64,000 nt of DNA from Microbacterium forte (lineage in GTDB: Bacteria > Actinomycetota > Actinomycetes > Actinomycetales > Microbacteriaceae): NCBI RefSeq assembly GCF_031885415.1, contig NZ_CP116871.1:868001-932000 (forward strand), written 5' to 3'. The notes beneath the pieces were generated by a model that was given only the letters and a program-made list of their open reading frames with translations, had not been told where the DNA came from and ran no database searches. Positions 8,999-17,950 of this stretch are shown here, piece by piece. The position numbers were made by a program, and so were the translations under genes. The stretch's first letter is position 1; every line of letters starts with the position of its first letter.

Positions 8999-10542
8999 CT
9001 GCCGACGCGGAGCGTCGGCAGACCGAGGGATACGGCACGCGTGCCATCGCCGGACGTCGGTGCCGGCACTGCACAGGACTCTGCCTGTCCTCGGTCCCAG
9101 GCGTCCCCGCCACGCGTGCGACGGATCTGCAACGGGAGGCCTGTCGGGTCGTCTGCGAGCAGGTGGAAGGGCGCCGCATGGGTGATCGTCACCGAGACGA
9201 CATCACCGGGCCGTGGGACAGCGGAACCGGGAGTGACCTCGAAGTGGACGAGTCGGTTGTCCTCGGCGCGTCCGGTCAGACGGTGGGTCTCGGCATCCTT
9301 CTTGCCTTCGCCCGTCGACACGAGGACATCGACCTGGCGTCCGACCTGCTTCTGGTTCTCCTCGAGGGAGATACGCTCCTGAAGCGCCATGAGCCGGTTG
9401 TAGCGCTCCTGCACCACAGCCTTGGGAATCTGGTCCTCCATGGTCGCGGCGGGTGTGCCCTCACGGATCGAGTACTGGAACGTGAACGCACTCGAGAACC
9501 GGGCCTGTTCGACCACCCGCATCGTGTCTTCGAAGTCCTCCTCCGTCTCACCGGGGAATCCGACGATGATGTCGGTGGTGATCGCGGCGTGCGGAATACG
9601 ATCACGGACGCGATCGAGGATCCCGAGGAATCTCTCGCTGCGGTACGACCGGCGCATGGCCTTCAGGATGCGGTCGCTGCCGGACTGGAGCGGCATGTGA
9701 AGCTGCGGCATCACGTTGGGAGTCTCTGCCATCGCGTCGATCACATCGTCGGTGAAGGCGGCGGGGTGAGGACTCGTGAAGCGGATCCGCTCGAGCCCGT
9801 CGATCTCGCCTGCGGCGCGGAGCAGCTTGCCGAAAGCCTGGCGATCCCCGAACTCCACGCCGTAGGAGTTGACGTTCTGTCCGAGCAGAGTGACTTCGAT
9901 GGCGCCGTCTTCGACGAGCAGGCGGATCTCATTGAGGATGTCGCCCGGGCGGCGGTCTTTCTCCTTGCCCCGAAGACTCGGAACGATGCAGAAGGTGCAC
10001 GTGTTGTTGCACCCGACCGAGATCGACACCCAACCGCTGTGCGCAGAATCGCGCTTCGTCGGAAGCGTCGAGGGGAACACCTCGAGCGACTCCAGGATCT
10101 CGAGCTCGGCGTCACCGTTGTGGCGCGCGCGCTCGAGAAGGCCGGGAAGCGAACCCATGTTGTGCGTGCCGAAGACGACGTCGACCCACGGCGCTTTCTC
10201 CAGCACGGCCTGCTTGTCCATCTGCGCCAGGCAGCCGCCCACGGCGATCTGCATCCCGTCCTTGCGTCGCTTCACCGAGGCGAGCTGGCCCAGGGTTCCG
10301 TAGAGCTTGCCTGCGGCATTGTCGCGCACCGCGCACGTGTTGATGATCACCACGTCGGCCTCGGCACCGTCGGTCACGCGGACATATCCTGCGCTCTCGA
10401 GCGAGCCAGAAAGTCGCTCGGAATCGTGGACGTTCATCTGGCAGCCGAAGGTGCGGACCTCGTAGGAACGCTGGCGTCCATCAAGATCGATTGCTGCGGA
10501 CGATGACGCGATGATCGTCGGCTCACTGCGAGGGATATTCAT
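8995..10542 (-). CDS. miaB: tRNA-2-methylthio-N6-dimethylallyladenosine synthase
   Basis: 515 residues. It is a radical-SAM methylthiotransferase acting on i6A37 made by MiaA. The N-terminal UPF0004 domain has the first cluster cysteines ([22 protein letters not shown]). The radical SAM motif is [16 protein letters not shown] (CxxxCxxC) near residue 160. A TRAM domain follows near residue 385. The extreme C-terminal ~50 residues ([15 protein letters not shown] onward) extend beyond the usual family end and look low-complexity. A -10-like TAGAAT lies 9 nt before the ATG. Confidence 0.95.
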   Translation of the reverse strand: MNIPRSEPTIIASSSAAIDLDGRQRSYEVRTFGCQMNVHDSERLSGSLESAGYVRVTDGAEADVVIINTCAVRDNAAGKLYGTLGQLASVKRRKDGMQIAVGGCLAQMDKQAVLEKAPWVDVVFGTHNMGSLPGLLERARHNGDAELEILESLEVFPSTLPTKRDSAHSGWVSISVGCNNTCTFCIVPSLRGKEKDRRPGDILNEIRLLVEDGAIEVTLLGQNVNSYGVEFGDRQAFGKLLRAAGEIDGLERIRFTSPHPAAFTDDVIDAMAETPNVMPQLHMPLQSGSDRILKAMRRSYRSERFLGILDRVRDRIPHAAITTDIIVGFPGETEEDFEDTMRVVEQARFSSAFTFQYSIREGTPAATMEDQIPKAVVQERYNRLMALQERISLEENQKQVGRQVDVLVSTGEGKKDAETHRLTGRAEDNRLVHFEVTPGSAVPRPGDVVSVTITHAAPFHLLADDPTGLPLQIRRTRGGDAWDRGQAESCAVPAPTSGDGTRAVSLGLPTLRVGR

Positions 10543-10551
10543 GATCCCCCC

Positions 10552-10557
10552 ATTCTA
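10552..10557 (-). promoter_or_regulatory. Candidate -10 (TAGAAT) for miaB-miaA
   Basis: TAGAAT ends 9 nt before the miaB ATG. With the hairpin upstream this suggests miaBA has its own promoter separate from recA-recX, with a leader of only a few bases. Confidence 0.45.
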
Positions 10558-10580
10558 CGAGCGGTTGCGCGACACCGCCG

Positions 10581-10612
10581 CTGAGGCGAGGGGCTCGAGC
10601 CCCTCGCCTCAG
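10581..10612. terminator. Hairpin after recX
   Basis: A perfect 32-base palindrome with arms CTGAGGCGAGGGGC (14 bp) around TCGA lies immediately after the recX stop. It probably ends or attenuates the recA-recX transcript before miaB. There is no strong T-run, so readthrough into miaB is possible. Confidence 0.65.
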
Positions 10613-11452
10613 TCAGTCCGAGTCGACGAATCGAACCCCGGATGAAGACGAGCCGAAAGAGGTCTCAGCAAGGGCAGACTTGGCGGCTGTCATCGCGACC
10701 GAGCCGTTGTAGCCACGGCGGGACAGCTGACCGACCAGACGTCGCAGCGCTGTGTCGCCGTCGAGACGAGACATGGCTCGTGCTTTCGAGCGTGCGTACT
10801 CGAGTGCGCGCTCGGCGTCATCGTCGGGAACGTCGTCAAGGGCCGCATCGATCACATCGCGAGGAATGCCCCGTTGCGAGAGCGCCCTCGACAGCGCAAC
10901 TCGTCCCTGCCCCTTGCGCTCGATCCCGGATGTCACCAGCTGGCCGGCGAGAAGCGTGTCGTCGAGGTACCCTCGTCGACAGAAATCATCGATCACATCA
11001 TCGATCGCACCCGCATCGAGCCGCACGGCGTTCTTCTCATAGCCCCTCAGCACCATCCGCGCTTCCGACAGAGAGAGCGAACGAGTCCGCAGCTTGCGGA
11101 CGAGGAGCTCTTCTGCGTCGGCACGCAATTGGGAGGGGTCGACGCCCGGGACATCGTCGAATCCCAGATCCTGCGACTGCAACGCGCGCAGACGCGGTGC
11201 GGACCGAGCCGCTGCGCCGCGAGCAGGATGTCGCTCACTGGGCCCACGAGAGTCGATGGGCGCGACGGGATTCGAATCGCGGCTCGAGACGCCCCCTGTC
11301 GACTGCCACACCCCGGCGTCGGGCGCCGAACGAGCTGTCGCGCTTTCGACCTCCGGACCTTCCCGGTCGACCGACTTCGCGCGTGTGTCGTCACGACCGA
11401 AAAGGGGGATGATGGGGGCGAGCTGCTCAGGCCCGCCCCCGCCATCACTCAT
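10613..11452 (-). CDS. recX: RecA regulatory protein RecX
   Basis: 279 residues. The C-terminal ~155 residues contain the tandem three-helix RecX repeats (ARMVLRGYEKNAVRLDAG; FCRRGYLDDTLLAGQLV; GRVALSRALSQRGI; LRRLVGQLSRRGYNG). The N-terminal ~110 residues are polar and low-complexity, a common extension in actinobacteria. RecX caps and depolymerises RecA filaments. The gene starts 39 bp after recA with GGAG before its ATG, and should be SOS-induced with recA. Confidence 0.9.
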   Translation of the reverse strand: MSDGGGGPEQLAPIIPLFGRDDTRAKSVDREGPEVESATARSAPDAGVWQSTGGVSSRDSNPVAPIDSRGPSERHPARGAAARSAPRLRALQSQDLGFDDVPGVDPSQLRADAEELLVRKLRTRSLSLSEARMVLRGYEKNAVRLDAGAIDDVIDDFCRRGYLDDTLLAGQLVTSGIERKGQGRVALSRALSQRGIPRDVIDAALDDVPDDDAERALEYARSKARAMSRLDGDTALRRLVGQLSRRGYNGSVAMTAAKSALAETSFGSSSSGVRFVDSD

Positions 11453-11491
11453 GGTTCACTCCGGGTGTTCCCCAACCGCGAACCATCACGC

Positions 11492-12535
11492 TCATGCCGG
11501 ACGACGCTCGGCGAGCTCGTCAGCAGGTGCCTCGGTGGCTCCTCCGATGCCGAGCTTTTGCTTGATCTGCATCTCGATCGCAAGCGCGACATCGGGGTTC
11601 TTGAGGAGGAACGTCCGCGCGTTCTCCTTGCCCTGGCCCAGCTGGTCGCCGTCGTAGGTGTACCACGATCCGGACTTCTTCACGATGGCGTGCTCGACAC
11701 CGAAGTCGATCAGGCTGCCCTCGCGCGAGATGCCGACGCCATACAGGATGTCGAACTCCGCCTGCTTGAACGGCGGTGCCATCTTGTTCTTCACCACCTT
11801 GACCCTGGTGCGGTTTCCGACTGCATCGGTGCCGTCCTTCAGCGTCTCGATGCGGCGGATGTCCATGCGAACCGACGCGTAGAACTTCAGCGCCTTTCCA
11901 CCCGCGGTGGTCTCGGGCGATCCGAAGAAGACGCCGATCTTCTCGCGCAGCTGGTTGATGAAGATCATCGTGGTGTTCGTCTGGTTGAGTCCACCCGTGA
12001 GCTTTCGCAGTGCCTGCGACATCAGTCGAGCCTGCAGACCCACGTGGGAGTCACCCATCTCGCCCTCGATCTCGGCCCGAGGCACGAGAGCCGCGACGGA
12101 GTCGATGACGATCAGATCGATGGCGCCGGAGCGGACGAGCATGTCCGCGATCTCGAGCGCCTGCTCACCCGTATCGGGCTGCGAGACGAGAAGAGCGTCG
12201 ATGTCGACACCGAGCTTCGCGGCGTAGTCGGGGTCGAGCGCATGCTCGGCATCGATGAAGGCGGCGATCCCGCCGGCACGCTGGGCGTTTGCAATCGCGT
12301 GCAGCGTGAGCGTCGTCTTACCCGAGGACTCGGGGCCGTAGATCTCGACGATTCGTCCACGCGGGAGCCCTCCGACGCCGAGGGCGACATCGAGAGCGAT
12401 CGAACCGGTCGGAATGACGGCGACGGGTGCGCGCTCGTCGCTGCCCAGTCGCATGACCGAGCCCTTTCCGAACTGACGGTCGATCTGGGCGAGTGCAGTC
12501 TCGAGGGACTTCTCGCGGTCAGCGGGTGATGGCAT
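11492..12535 (-). CDS. recA: Recombinase A
   Basis: 347 residues. The ATP-binding P-loop is GPESSGKTT, and the N-terminal [15 protein letters not shown] and [19 protein letters not shown] segments are diagnostic. It catalyses strand exchange and stimulates LexA autocleavage. The start at 12535 is favoured over upstream in-frame ATGs because AAGGAG lies 9 nt before it and the conserved protein begins here. Expression is predicted from a promoter about 180 bp upstream carrying a LexA-type operator. Confidence 0.97.
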   Translation of the reverse strand: MPSPADREKSLETALAQIDRQFGKGSVMRLGSDERAPVAVIPTGSIALDVALGVGGLPRGRIVEIYGPESSGKTTLTLHAIANAQRAGGIAAFIDAEHALDPDYAAKLGVDIDALLVSQPDTGEQALEIADMLVRSGAIDLIVIDSVAALVPRAEIEGEMGDSHVGLQARLMSQALRKLTGGLNQTNTTMIFINQLREKIGVFFGSPETTAGGKALKFYASVRMDIRRIETLKDGTDAVGNRTRVKVVKNKMAPPFKQAEFDILYGVGISREGSLIDFGVEHAIVKKSGSWYTYDGDQLGQGKENARTFLLKNPDVALAIEMQIKQKLGIGGATEAPADELAERRPA

Positions 12536-12717
12536 GACGTGCTCCTTATGCTCGCGTGGTGCCGCCTGTAGGCTGTCGCGGTCCTCCCGGCTGGGCGGAA
12601 CTCTCCGACAAGGCGTATGGCTCTTCGGCTTGCTGTTCACCGTACGAGGGGCCTCGGACATTGCGTCGTCAGCTCCGCGAATCAGGGAGAACACCGTCTC
12701 CGAACCACTTGTGCAGA

Positions 12718-12723
12718 AGACTA
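12718..12723 (-). promoter_or_regulatory. Candidate recA -10 (TAGTCT)
   Basis: TAGTCT lies 8 bp downstream (minus-strand sense) of the SOS box, so LexA bound there would cover the -35 region. This predicts a ~175-nt recA leader. Confidence 0.5.
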
Positions 12724-12731
12724 CGCCCGTT

Positions 12732-12747
12732 TCGAACACATATTCGA
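12732..12747. promoter_or_regulatory. SOS box (LexA operator) of recA
   Basis: TCGAACACATATTCGA matches the actinobacterial/Gram-positive LexA site TCGAAC-N4-GTTCGA with one mismatch. It sits in the recA upstream region between divergent features. A weaker half-conserved TCGAACGCTCGTCGTA lies at about 12775-12790. Confidence 0.85.
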
Positions 12748-12802
12748 CGACACGCCGTCACGGCATGTCGTTAGTCGAACGCTCGTCGTATGCGTCGGAG
12801 GG

Positions 12803-13027
12803 TCATCGCTTGCGCGGCTCGAGGCGCCCGGCGCCGTGCCGCCGCTCCTGAGGCACATCGGTCTCGGCGCACAGCGCCAGCCAGATGTCACGCGGGGGAA
12901 CGCCCGCGTCCAGAGCCTGGTCCGCAGTGCGTCCGGCGAGCTGGGTCAGAATGAGGTCACTGACGAGGGACGACCCTCGACCACCGAATTCCGCGTCGAC
13001 TGCGCGGAGAAACTCACTGCGACGCAT
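12803..13027 (-). CDS. DUF3046 family protein
   Basis: 74 residues. The sequence MRRSEFLRAVDAEFG...LVSDLILTQLAGRTADQALDAGVPPRDIWLALC matches DUF3046, a short actinobacterial family found between the clgR-like regulator and recA. No motif suggests catalysis; it is mostly helical. It starts 24 bp after the regulator stop, so it is probably in the same transcript. Function is unknown. Confidence 0.85.
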   Translation of the reverse strand: MRRSEFLRAVDAEFGGRGSSLVSDLILTQLAGRTADQALDAGVPPRDIWLALCAETDVPQERRHGAGRLEPRKR

Positions 13028-13051
13028 CAGAGAACGAAGAGAATCCGACGC

Positions 13052-13360
13052 TCAGTGAAGCGAAAGCTCTGGCTCGACGGAAGCCACGAGGTCATCGGGA
13101 ACGACATCGGGGAAGACCTGGATGCCCTCGAGAACGGAGATGCGGTCGCCGACCTCTCGCATGATGATCGAGATGGGAACATCCAGAGCATCGGCCACCG
13201 AGGCGAGAATCTCGCTCGACGCCTCTTTCTGGCCCCGCTCGACCTCACTGAGATAGCCCAGGGCCACGGATGCCTTGCTTGCAACCTGCCGGAGCGTACG
13301 CCCCTTCTGCAGGCGGAAGTCCCTCAGCACATCGCCGATTTCCTGTCGTACAAGAATCAT
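13052..13360 (-). CDS. clgR: XRE-family regulator, ClgR-like
   Basis: 102 residues. A helix-turn-helix XRE domain occupies residues 7-65 (IGDVLRDFRLQKGRTLRQVASKASVALGYLSEVERGQKEASSEILASVADAL). This matches ClgR, the actinobacterial activator of clp protease and stress genes, and the cinA-clgR-DUF3046-recA order is typical. A GGAGGAGG ribosome binding site lies 5 nt before the ATG. The short C-terminus resembles ClgR proteins that are themselves Clp substrates, although the ending (ELSLH) is not the classical Ala-Ala degron. Confidence 0.85.
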   Translation of the reverse strand: MILVRQEIGDVLRDFRLQKGRTLRQVASKASVALGYLSEVERGQKEASSEILASVADALDVPISIIMREVGDRISVLEGIQVFPDVVPDDLVASVEPELSLH

Positions 13361-13411
13361 CGGAACCTCCTCCCAGATCGCCTTCTCGAGGTCTCCCTCG
13401 AGGAGACCGCC

Positions 13412-13417
13412 AGTCTA
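13412..13417 (-). promoter_or_regulatory. Candidate -10 (TAGACT) for clgR-DUF3046
   Basis: TAGACT on the minus strand lies 51 nt upstream of the clgR ATG, in the 141-bp gap after cinA. Confidence 0.4.
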
Positions 13418-13501
13418 GTCCTACCGACCTTCACAAAATCTACCTTCGCACGCTGTGCTTTCGGTGTGAGCACATAGGACATAACGGAACCCGCGCATCA
13501 G

Positions 13502-13990
13502 CTATTCCCGCAGGATCCGCACGAGCATGGCCACGGCCGCATCGACCGTCTGAGCGCGGATCTGGGCGCGATCGCCGTCAAACCTGAATGCCTCGCTCAC
13601 GGACGTGTACGGGGTCACCACGGCGATGTGCACCGTGCCGACGGGCTGACCGTCGGGTGAGTCCGGTCCCGCGATCCCCGTGGTCGAGACGCCAACGTCA
13701 GCAGGGACTCCGGAGACCTGCAGCGCGCGACGCGCCCCAGCCGCCATCTGCAGCGCCACGTCGGGGTGCACGGGCCCGTACGCATCGAGCAGGTCGTCGT
13801 CGACCCCCAGAAGCGTGTGCTTCACAGGGGTGGCGTAGGCGACGATCGCTCCGCGCAGCGACGCCGACGCGCCTGGCACCGAGACGAATTCCGCAGCGAG
13901 AGCCCCGCCCGACAGCGACTCCGCGATACCGAGGGTCCAGCCACGCTCGATCAGCGCGGCGAGCACCTCCGACGCCGACGCCGACGTCAC
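13502..13990 (-). CDS. cinA: CinA-family protein (nicotinamide-nucleotide amidohydrolase domain only)
   Basis: 162 residues. The conserved segments GWTLGIAESLSGGALAAEFVSVPGAS, GAIVAYATPVKHTLLGV and GIAGPDSPDGQPVGTVHIA define the CinA C-terminal domain, which deamidates NMN. The N-terminal MoaB-like domain of full-length CinA is absent, as is common in actinobacteria. The GTG start at 13990 overlaps the pgsA stop by 4 nt (GTGA), so the longer frame reading into pgsA is not used. Confidence 0.9.
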   Translation of the reverse strand: MTSASASEVLAALIERGWTLGIAESLSGGALAAEFVSVPGASASLRGAIVAYATPVKHTLLGVDDDLLDAYGPVHPDVALQMAAGARRALQVSGVPADVGVSTTGIAGPDSPDGQPVGTVHIAVVTPYTSVSEAFRFDGDRAQIRAQTVDAAVAMLVRILRE

Positions 13991-14562
13991 GACGGCTGCC
14001 GTGCCCCTCGCACCTGCGCCACGATGTAGTCGATGCCACTCGCGACGGTGAGGATCAGCGCCAGGATCATCAGGATCGCCGTTCCGACCACCCACAGCTG
14101 GGGTCCTATCACCACGTGCAGCGGGAGCAACGCCCAGGAAAGAGCCACGGCCTGAACCGCGGTCTTGATCTTGCCCATCCACGCGGCCGCCACGACGTGC
14201 TCCTTCGCGACCATGAGGCGGTGGATCGTGATGCCCCACTCGCGGATCAGGATCACGATCACGACCCACCAGTTGAGCTCCCCGAGCACGGCGAGTCCGA
14301 TGAAGCCCGCTCCCGTGAGCAGCTTGTCAGCGATCGGATCCCACAGCTTGCCGAAGTCGGTGACGATGTTGTGGCGACGCGCGAGGTAGCCGTCGACCCA
14401 GTCGGTGGAGATGCCCACGACGAACAGGATCGCCGCAACCCAACGGATGACGATGTCATCGAGCCCGTAGGTACCGCCCATCAGGAGCAGGATGAAGAAG
14501 ATCACCGCAAGCGGTATACGCGCGATGGTGATCGCGTTGGGGAGCTGCCGTGGAATAGCCAT
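13987..14562 (-). CDS. pgsA: CDP-diacylglycerol-glycerol-3-phosphate 3-phosphatidyltransferase
   Basis: 191 residues with about four membrane segments. The CDP-alcohol phosphotransferase motif D-x2-DG-x2-AR-x8-G-x3-D-x3-D is intact from STDWVDGYLARR through FGKLWDPIADK (near residues 53-80). The enzyme makes phosphatidylglycerophosphate, the committed step to phosphatidylglycerol and cardiolipin. The ATG at 14562 abuts the ftsK stop, so it is part of an ftsK-pgsA-cinA unit. A related PgsA2/cardiolipin synthase function cannot be excluded by sequence alone. Confidence 0.9.
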   Translation of the reverse strand: MAIPRQLPNAITIARIPLAVIFFILLLMGGTYGLDDIVIRWVAAILFVVGISTDWVDGYLARRHNIVTDFGKLWDPIADKLLTGAGFIGLAVLGELNWWVVIVILIREWGITIHRLMVAKEHVVAAAWMGKIKTAVQAVALSWALLPLHVVIGPQLWVVGTAILMILALILTVASGIDYIVAQVRGARQPS

Positions 14563-17300
14563 CAGTCTCGTCCTGTCAGTCCCCAGGCGTCTTCGTCGCC
14601 GTCGTCTTCAGCTTCGACCACCGGCAGCCCCTGGAACTGGGCCTCGACCGGGTCGTGCGGTGCTCCGGCCGCGGTTGCGGCAGAAGTGGGAGCGGCCGGC
14701 TTCGGTGGAGCGTCGTCGCCGCGCAGTTTCGCCATGACCTGGGGCAGCTGCTCGGCCGTCGCCAGCACGTCACGCGCCTTGGAGCCCTCAGACGGGCCGA
14801 CGATCTCTCGCGACTCGAGGAGGTCCATCAGGCGACCCGCCTTGGCGAATCCGACGCGCAGCTTGCGCTGCAGCATGGATGTCGATCCGAACTGCGACGA
14901 CACGATGAGTTCGGCGGCCGCGAGGAGAAGCTCGAGATCGTCCCCGATGTCCTCGTCGACCTCCTTCTTCTTCGTGGGCTCGAGTGCTTCCTGCACGTCC
15001 GCGCGGTAGTCGGGACGAGCCTGACGGGTGACGTGCTTGACGACCGCGTCGATCTCCTTCTCGTCGACCCACGCTCCCTGCAGACGGAACGGCTTGGATG
15101 ATCCCATCGGCGAGAACAGCGCGTCGCCCTGGCCGATGAGCTTGTCGGCACCGGGGCTGTCGAGGATCACTCGGCTGTCTGTGACGCTCGTCACCGCGAA
15201 CGCGAGGCGCGACGGGACGTTGGCCTTGATCAGACCGGTCACGACGTCGACGCTGGGGCGCTGGGTGGCGAGCACCAGGTGGATGCCGGATGCTCGCGCG
15301 AGCTGGGTGATGCGGACGATCGAATCCTCCACATCGCGCGGGGCGACCATCATCAGGTCTGCGAGCTCGTCGACGACCACCAGCAGGTACGGGTACGGCT
15401 TGAGCACGCGTTCGCTGCCGACAGGGAGCTCGACCTCACCGGCGCGCACCGCCCGGTTGAAGTCGTCGATGTGGCGGAATCCGAACGACGCGAGGTCGTC
15501 GTACCGCATGTCCATCTCCTTCACGACCCACTGCAGCGCCTCGGCGGCCTTCTTGGGATTCGTGATGATGGGCGTGATCAGGTGCGGAACGCCCGCATAG
15601 CTCGTCAGCTCCACCCGCTTCGGGTCGATCAGGACCATCCGCACGTCCGTGGGCCGAGCGCGCATGAGCAGGCTCGTGATCATCGAGTTGACGAAGCTGG
15701 ACTTACCCGACCCTGTGGAACCGGCGACCAGGAGGTGCGGCATCTTCGCGAGGTTCGCGATGACGATGTTGCCGCCGACGTCTTTTCCGACGCCGATCGT
15801 CATCGGATGCGTGCTCTTGTGCGCCGCGGGCGACCGCAGCACATCGCCGAGCGCGACCATCTCCTTGTCGGCATTGGGGATCTCGATGCCGATCGCGCTC
15901 TTGCCCGGGATCGGCGAGAGGATACGCACATCGTTGGACGCGACCGCGTAGGCGAAGTTGTTGCTCAGCTGGAGGATCTTCTCGACCTTGACACCGTGGC
16001 CGACCTCCACCTCGTACTGGGTGACTGTCGGGCCACGAGAGAATCCGGTGACCTTCGCGTCGACCTTGAACTGGGTCAGCACGCTCGTGATCTGTTCGAT
16101 CACCTTGTCGGTCGCTTCAGAACGCATGACCGGCGGCGGTCCTTCGACCAGCAGCCCCGGCGAGGGAAGCACGTAGGGGGTCACGGGCGCCTGCGGCCCC
16201 TTCTCCCCCGGCCCCGGGGTTCCGAAGCCGTCGAGTCCCGGCAGCTCGGGCATCTCGCCCGTGTCGGACTCGTCGTCGAGGAGCGCCGTGGTCTGCTGCC
16301 CGGCCAACGACTCGGTCACCGAGCGCACGTCGGACAGCACCTCCGTCGCGGCATCCGAGGCGTTCTCCACGACGACGGCCTGGTCGTATGCAGGAGTCGG
16401 CTCCGAGGTGGTGAGCAGAGCGGTGATGTCGTCGGATCCGAGAGTGCCCTCGTCGGGGTCCTCCTCGCGGCCGGTCTTGTTGCGTCGCCACCATGGCAGG
16501 ACATCAGGATCGTCGACCTTGTCTGCCTCGTCGATCGCAGCGGCATCCTTCGCGGGCTTCTCAGGCCGCTCGGCGTCGAACATCCACGCATAGAGATCCC
16601 CGAGCCGCTGACCGATGCGGTTCGGCGGAGTCTTGGTCAGGATCAGGACGCTGAGAGCAGCGACCACCGACAGCACGATGTACGCGCCCACCGGGGTGAG
16701 GTACGACAGCGGCTCCCCGAGCATCCACCCGAACAGCCCGCCTGCCTCGCTGAGTGCGGGCATGCCGTCCTTGGGCTGCGGTCGCACGAGCAGGCCCGCG
16801 GAATCGATGCGGCCGGCCGCGGTATGGCAGAAGCCCGCGAGGGCGAGGATGAAAAGTCCGAACCCGATGCCGATTCGACCGTTGTCGTGCACCGACGAGG
16901 GATGCCGGAACAGCCAGCCGGCGAGCAGCAGGAGCAGGACCGGCATGACGAAGGCCACGCGTCCGACGAGAAGCCCTACCGAGTAGGCGCTGATGTTGGC
17001 AGCGACCTCGTTGCCGATGAAGAACCATTCGTTGACCGCACCGGCGATCGCCAGCAGCACGAGCAGGAACGGGAAGCCGTCGCGCCGATCGTCCTTCTCG
17101 AGGGTCTCGGGTCCGAAGGCTCGGAACAGTCCGCCGACACCGTGGGCGAGCCCGTTCCAGGCCCGCACCGCCACCGGGGGCTTGTCGATCTCGTCGATGT
17201 ACTTCTTGGGCGCTGCCTGAGCCTTCGGAGCAGCCTGCCTCTTCGGGCGAGGCGTGGCGCTCTCGGACGCGCGCGCTGACTTCGTGGTACTCCTGGCCAT
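14562..17300 (-). CDS. ftsK: DNA translocase FtsK/SpoIIIE
   Basis: 912 residues. The N-terminal ~230 residues contain four to five membrane segments that anchor the protein at the septum. An acidic/proline linker follows. The motor domain has Walker [14 protein letters not shown] near residue 525 and Walker [13 protein letters not shown]. The C-terminal gamma winged-helix domain ([33 protein letters not shown]) recognises KOPS. FtsK pumps chromosome termini through the division septum. Its start is supported by a leaderless promoter. Confidence 0.97.
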   Translation of the reverse strand: MARSTTKSARASESATPRPKRQAAPKAQAAPKKYIDEIDKPPVAVRAWNGLAHGVGGLFRAFGPETLEKDDRRDGFPFLLVLLAIAGAVNEWFFIGNEVAANISAYSVGLLVGRVAFVMPVLLLLLAGWLFRHPSSVHDNGRIGIGFGLFILALAGFCHTAAGRIDSAGLLVRPQPKDGMPALSEAGGLFGWMLGEPLSYLTPVGAYIVLSVVAALSVLILTKTPPNRIGQRLGDLYAWMFDAERPEKPAKDAAAIDEADKVDDPDVLPWWRRNKTGREEDPDEGTLGSDDITALLTTSEPTPAYDQAVVVENASDAATEVLSDVRSVTESLAGQQTTALLDDESDTGEMPELPGLDGFGTPGPGEKGPQAPVTPYVLPSPGLLVEGPPPVMRSEATDKVIEQITSVLTQFKVDAKVTGFSRGPTVTQYEVEVGHGVKVEKILQLSNNFAYAVASNDVRILSPIPGKSAIGIEIPNADKEMVALGDVLRSPAAHKSTHPMTIGVGKDVGGNIVIANLAKMPHLLVAGSTGSGKSSFVNSMITSLLMRARPTDVRMVLIDPKRVELTSYAGVPHLITPIITNPKKAAEALQWVVKEMDMRYDDLASFGFRHIDDFNRAVRAGEVELPVGSERVLKPYPYLLVVVDELADLMMVAPRDVEDSIVRITQLARASGIHLVLATQRPSVDVVTGLIKANVPSRLAFAVTSVTDSRVILDSPGADKLIGQGDALFSPMGSSKPFRLQGAWVDEKEIDAVVKHVTRQARPDYRADVQEALEPTKKKEVDEDIGDDLELLLAAAELIVSSQFGSTSMLQRKLRVGFAKAGRLMDLLESREIVGPSEGSKARDVLATAEQLPQVMAKLRGDDAPPKPAAPTSAATAAGAPHDPVEAQFQGLPVVEAEDDGDEDAWGLTGRD

Positions 17301-17306
17301 ACTCTC

Positions 17307-17312
17307 ACGTTA
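17307..17312 (-). promoter_or_regulatory. Leaderless -10 (TAACGT) for ftsK
   Basis: TAACGT ends 6 nt before the ftsK ATG at 17300 on the minus strand. Confidence 0.65.
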
Positions 17313-17382
17313 CGTCCAGAGGGCGACATAGGCCCGTAATGACGCGGCATTCCGCGGTCTTCCGCCGGCGGGCGGCGATGGT

Positions 17383-17877
17383 TCAGGACGTGCGGTACAC
17401 CATCGTGTCGCGGACGCTCCCTGCGTCGGTGACCACGAAGCCCTCCGATCGGTACAGGGTCCGCGCGAAGTTGTCCCGTTCCACGCTGAGGCTGAGCCGA
17501 GGGTGCCCTTGGTCACGAGCGTGGACCACGAGACGTCGGAGCAGCGTGCGACCGACTCCGTGAGCACGCCAGATCGGCTGCACGCCGATGATGAGCTCCG
17601 GCACGGCGGTCCCGACGAATCCGAAACCCGCGTCGTCCGGCGACAGCATGCGATACCACGCGGCGCCGATCGGGCGCCCGTCGGCATCGACGGCGAGGAA
17701 GCCCGCATCCGCCGGCCGCATCCATCCGGCCACATAGCGCCGGTGCTCGACCGCGGTGAGGATCTCGTGGCGTGGTCGTGCTGCGCCCGAACGCCAATTC
17801 GCCGCCTCGACGACCATGTCGCCGAGGAAGCTCCCGTCCGCCTGTACGGCGGGTTGGATCGAGAAGACGTCCGGCAT
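17383..17877 (-). CDS. GNAT-family N-acetyltransferase
   Basis: 164 residues. The acetyl-CoA loop is WRAHGVGRTLLRRLVVHARDQGH (near residue 104), followed by LSLSVERDNFARTLYRSEGFVV, the typical GNAT C-terminal strand-helix. It is monocistronic between ftsK and the RNase J gene and has its own leaderless promoter. The substrate is unknown. Confidence 0.85.
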   Translation of the reverse strand: MPDVFSIQPAVQADGSFLGDMVVEAANWRSGAARPRHEILTAVEHRRYVAGWMRPADAGFLAVDADGRPIGAAWYRMLSPDDAGFGFVGTAVPELIIGVQPIWRAHGVGRTLLRRLVVHARDQGHPRLSLSVERDNFARTLYRSEGFVVTDAGSVRDTMVYRTS

Positions 17878-17883
17878 GAGGTG

Positions 17884-17889
17884 AGCGTA
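17884..17889 (-). promoter_or_regulatory. Leaderless -10 (TACGCT) for GNAT gene
   Basis: TACGCT ends 6 nt before the ATG at 17877 on the minus strand. Confidence 0.7.
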
Positions 17890-17950
17890 CGCCGCCGGCG
17901 TTACAGCCGAGTGTCGGTCGACTGTGAACCCGCAGGCGACGCAGCTCCGA

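Noticed and set aside
13991..14269. N-terminal extension of the CinA frame into pgsA
   Set aside because: It overlaps the pgsA catalytic region, and GTG 13990 with a GTGA overlap is the natural start.
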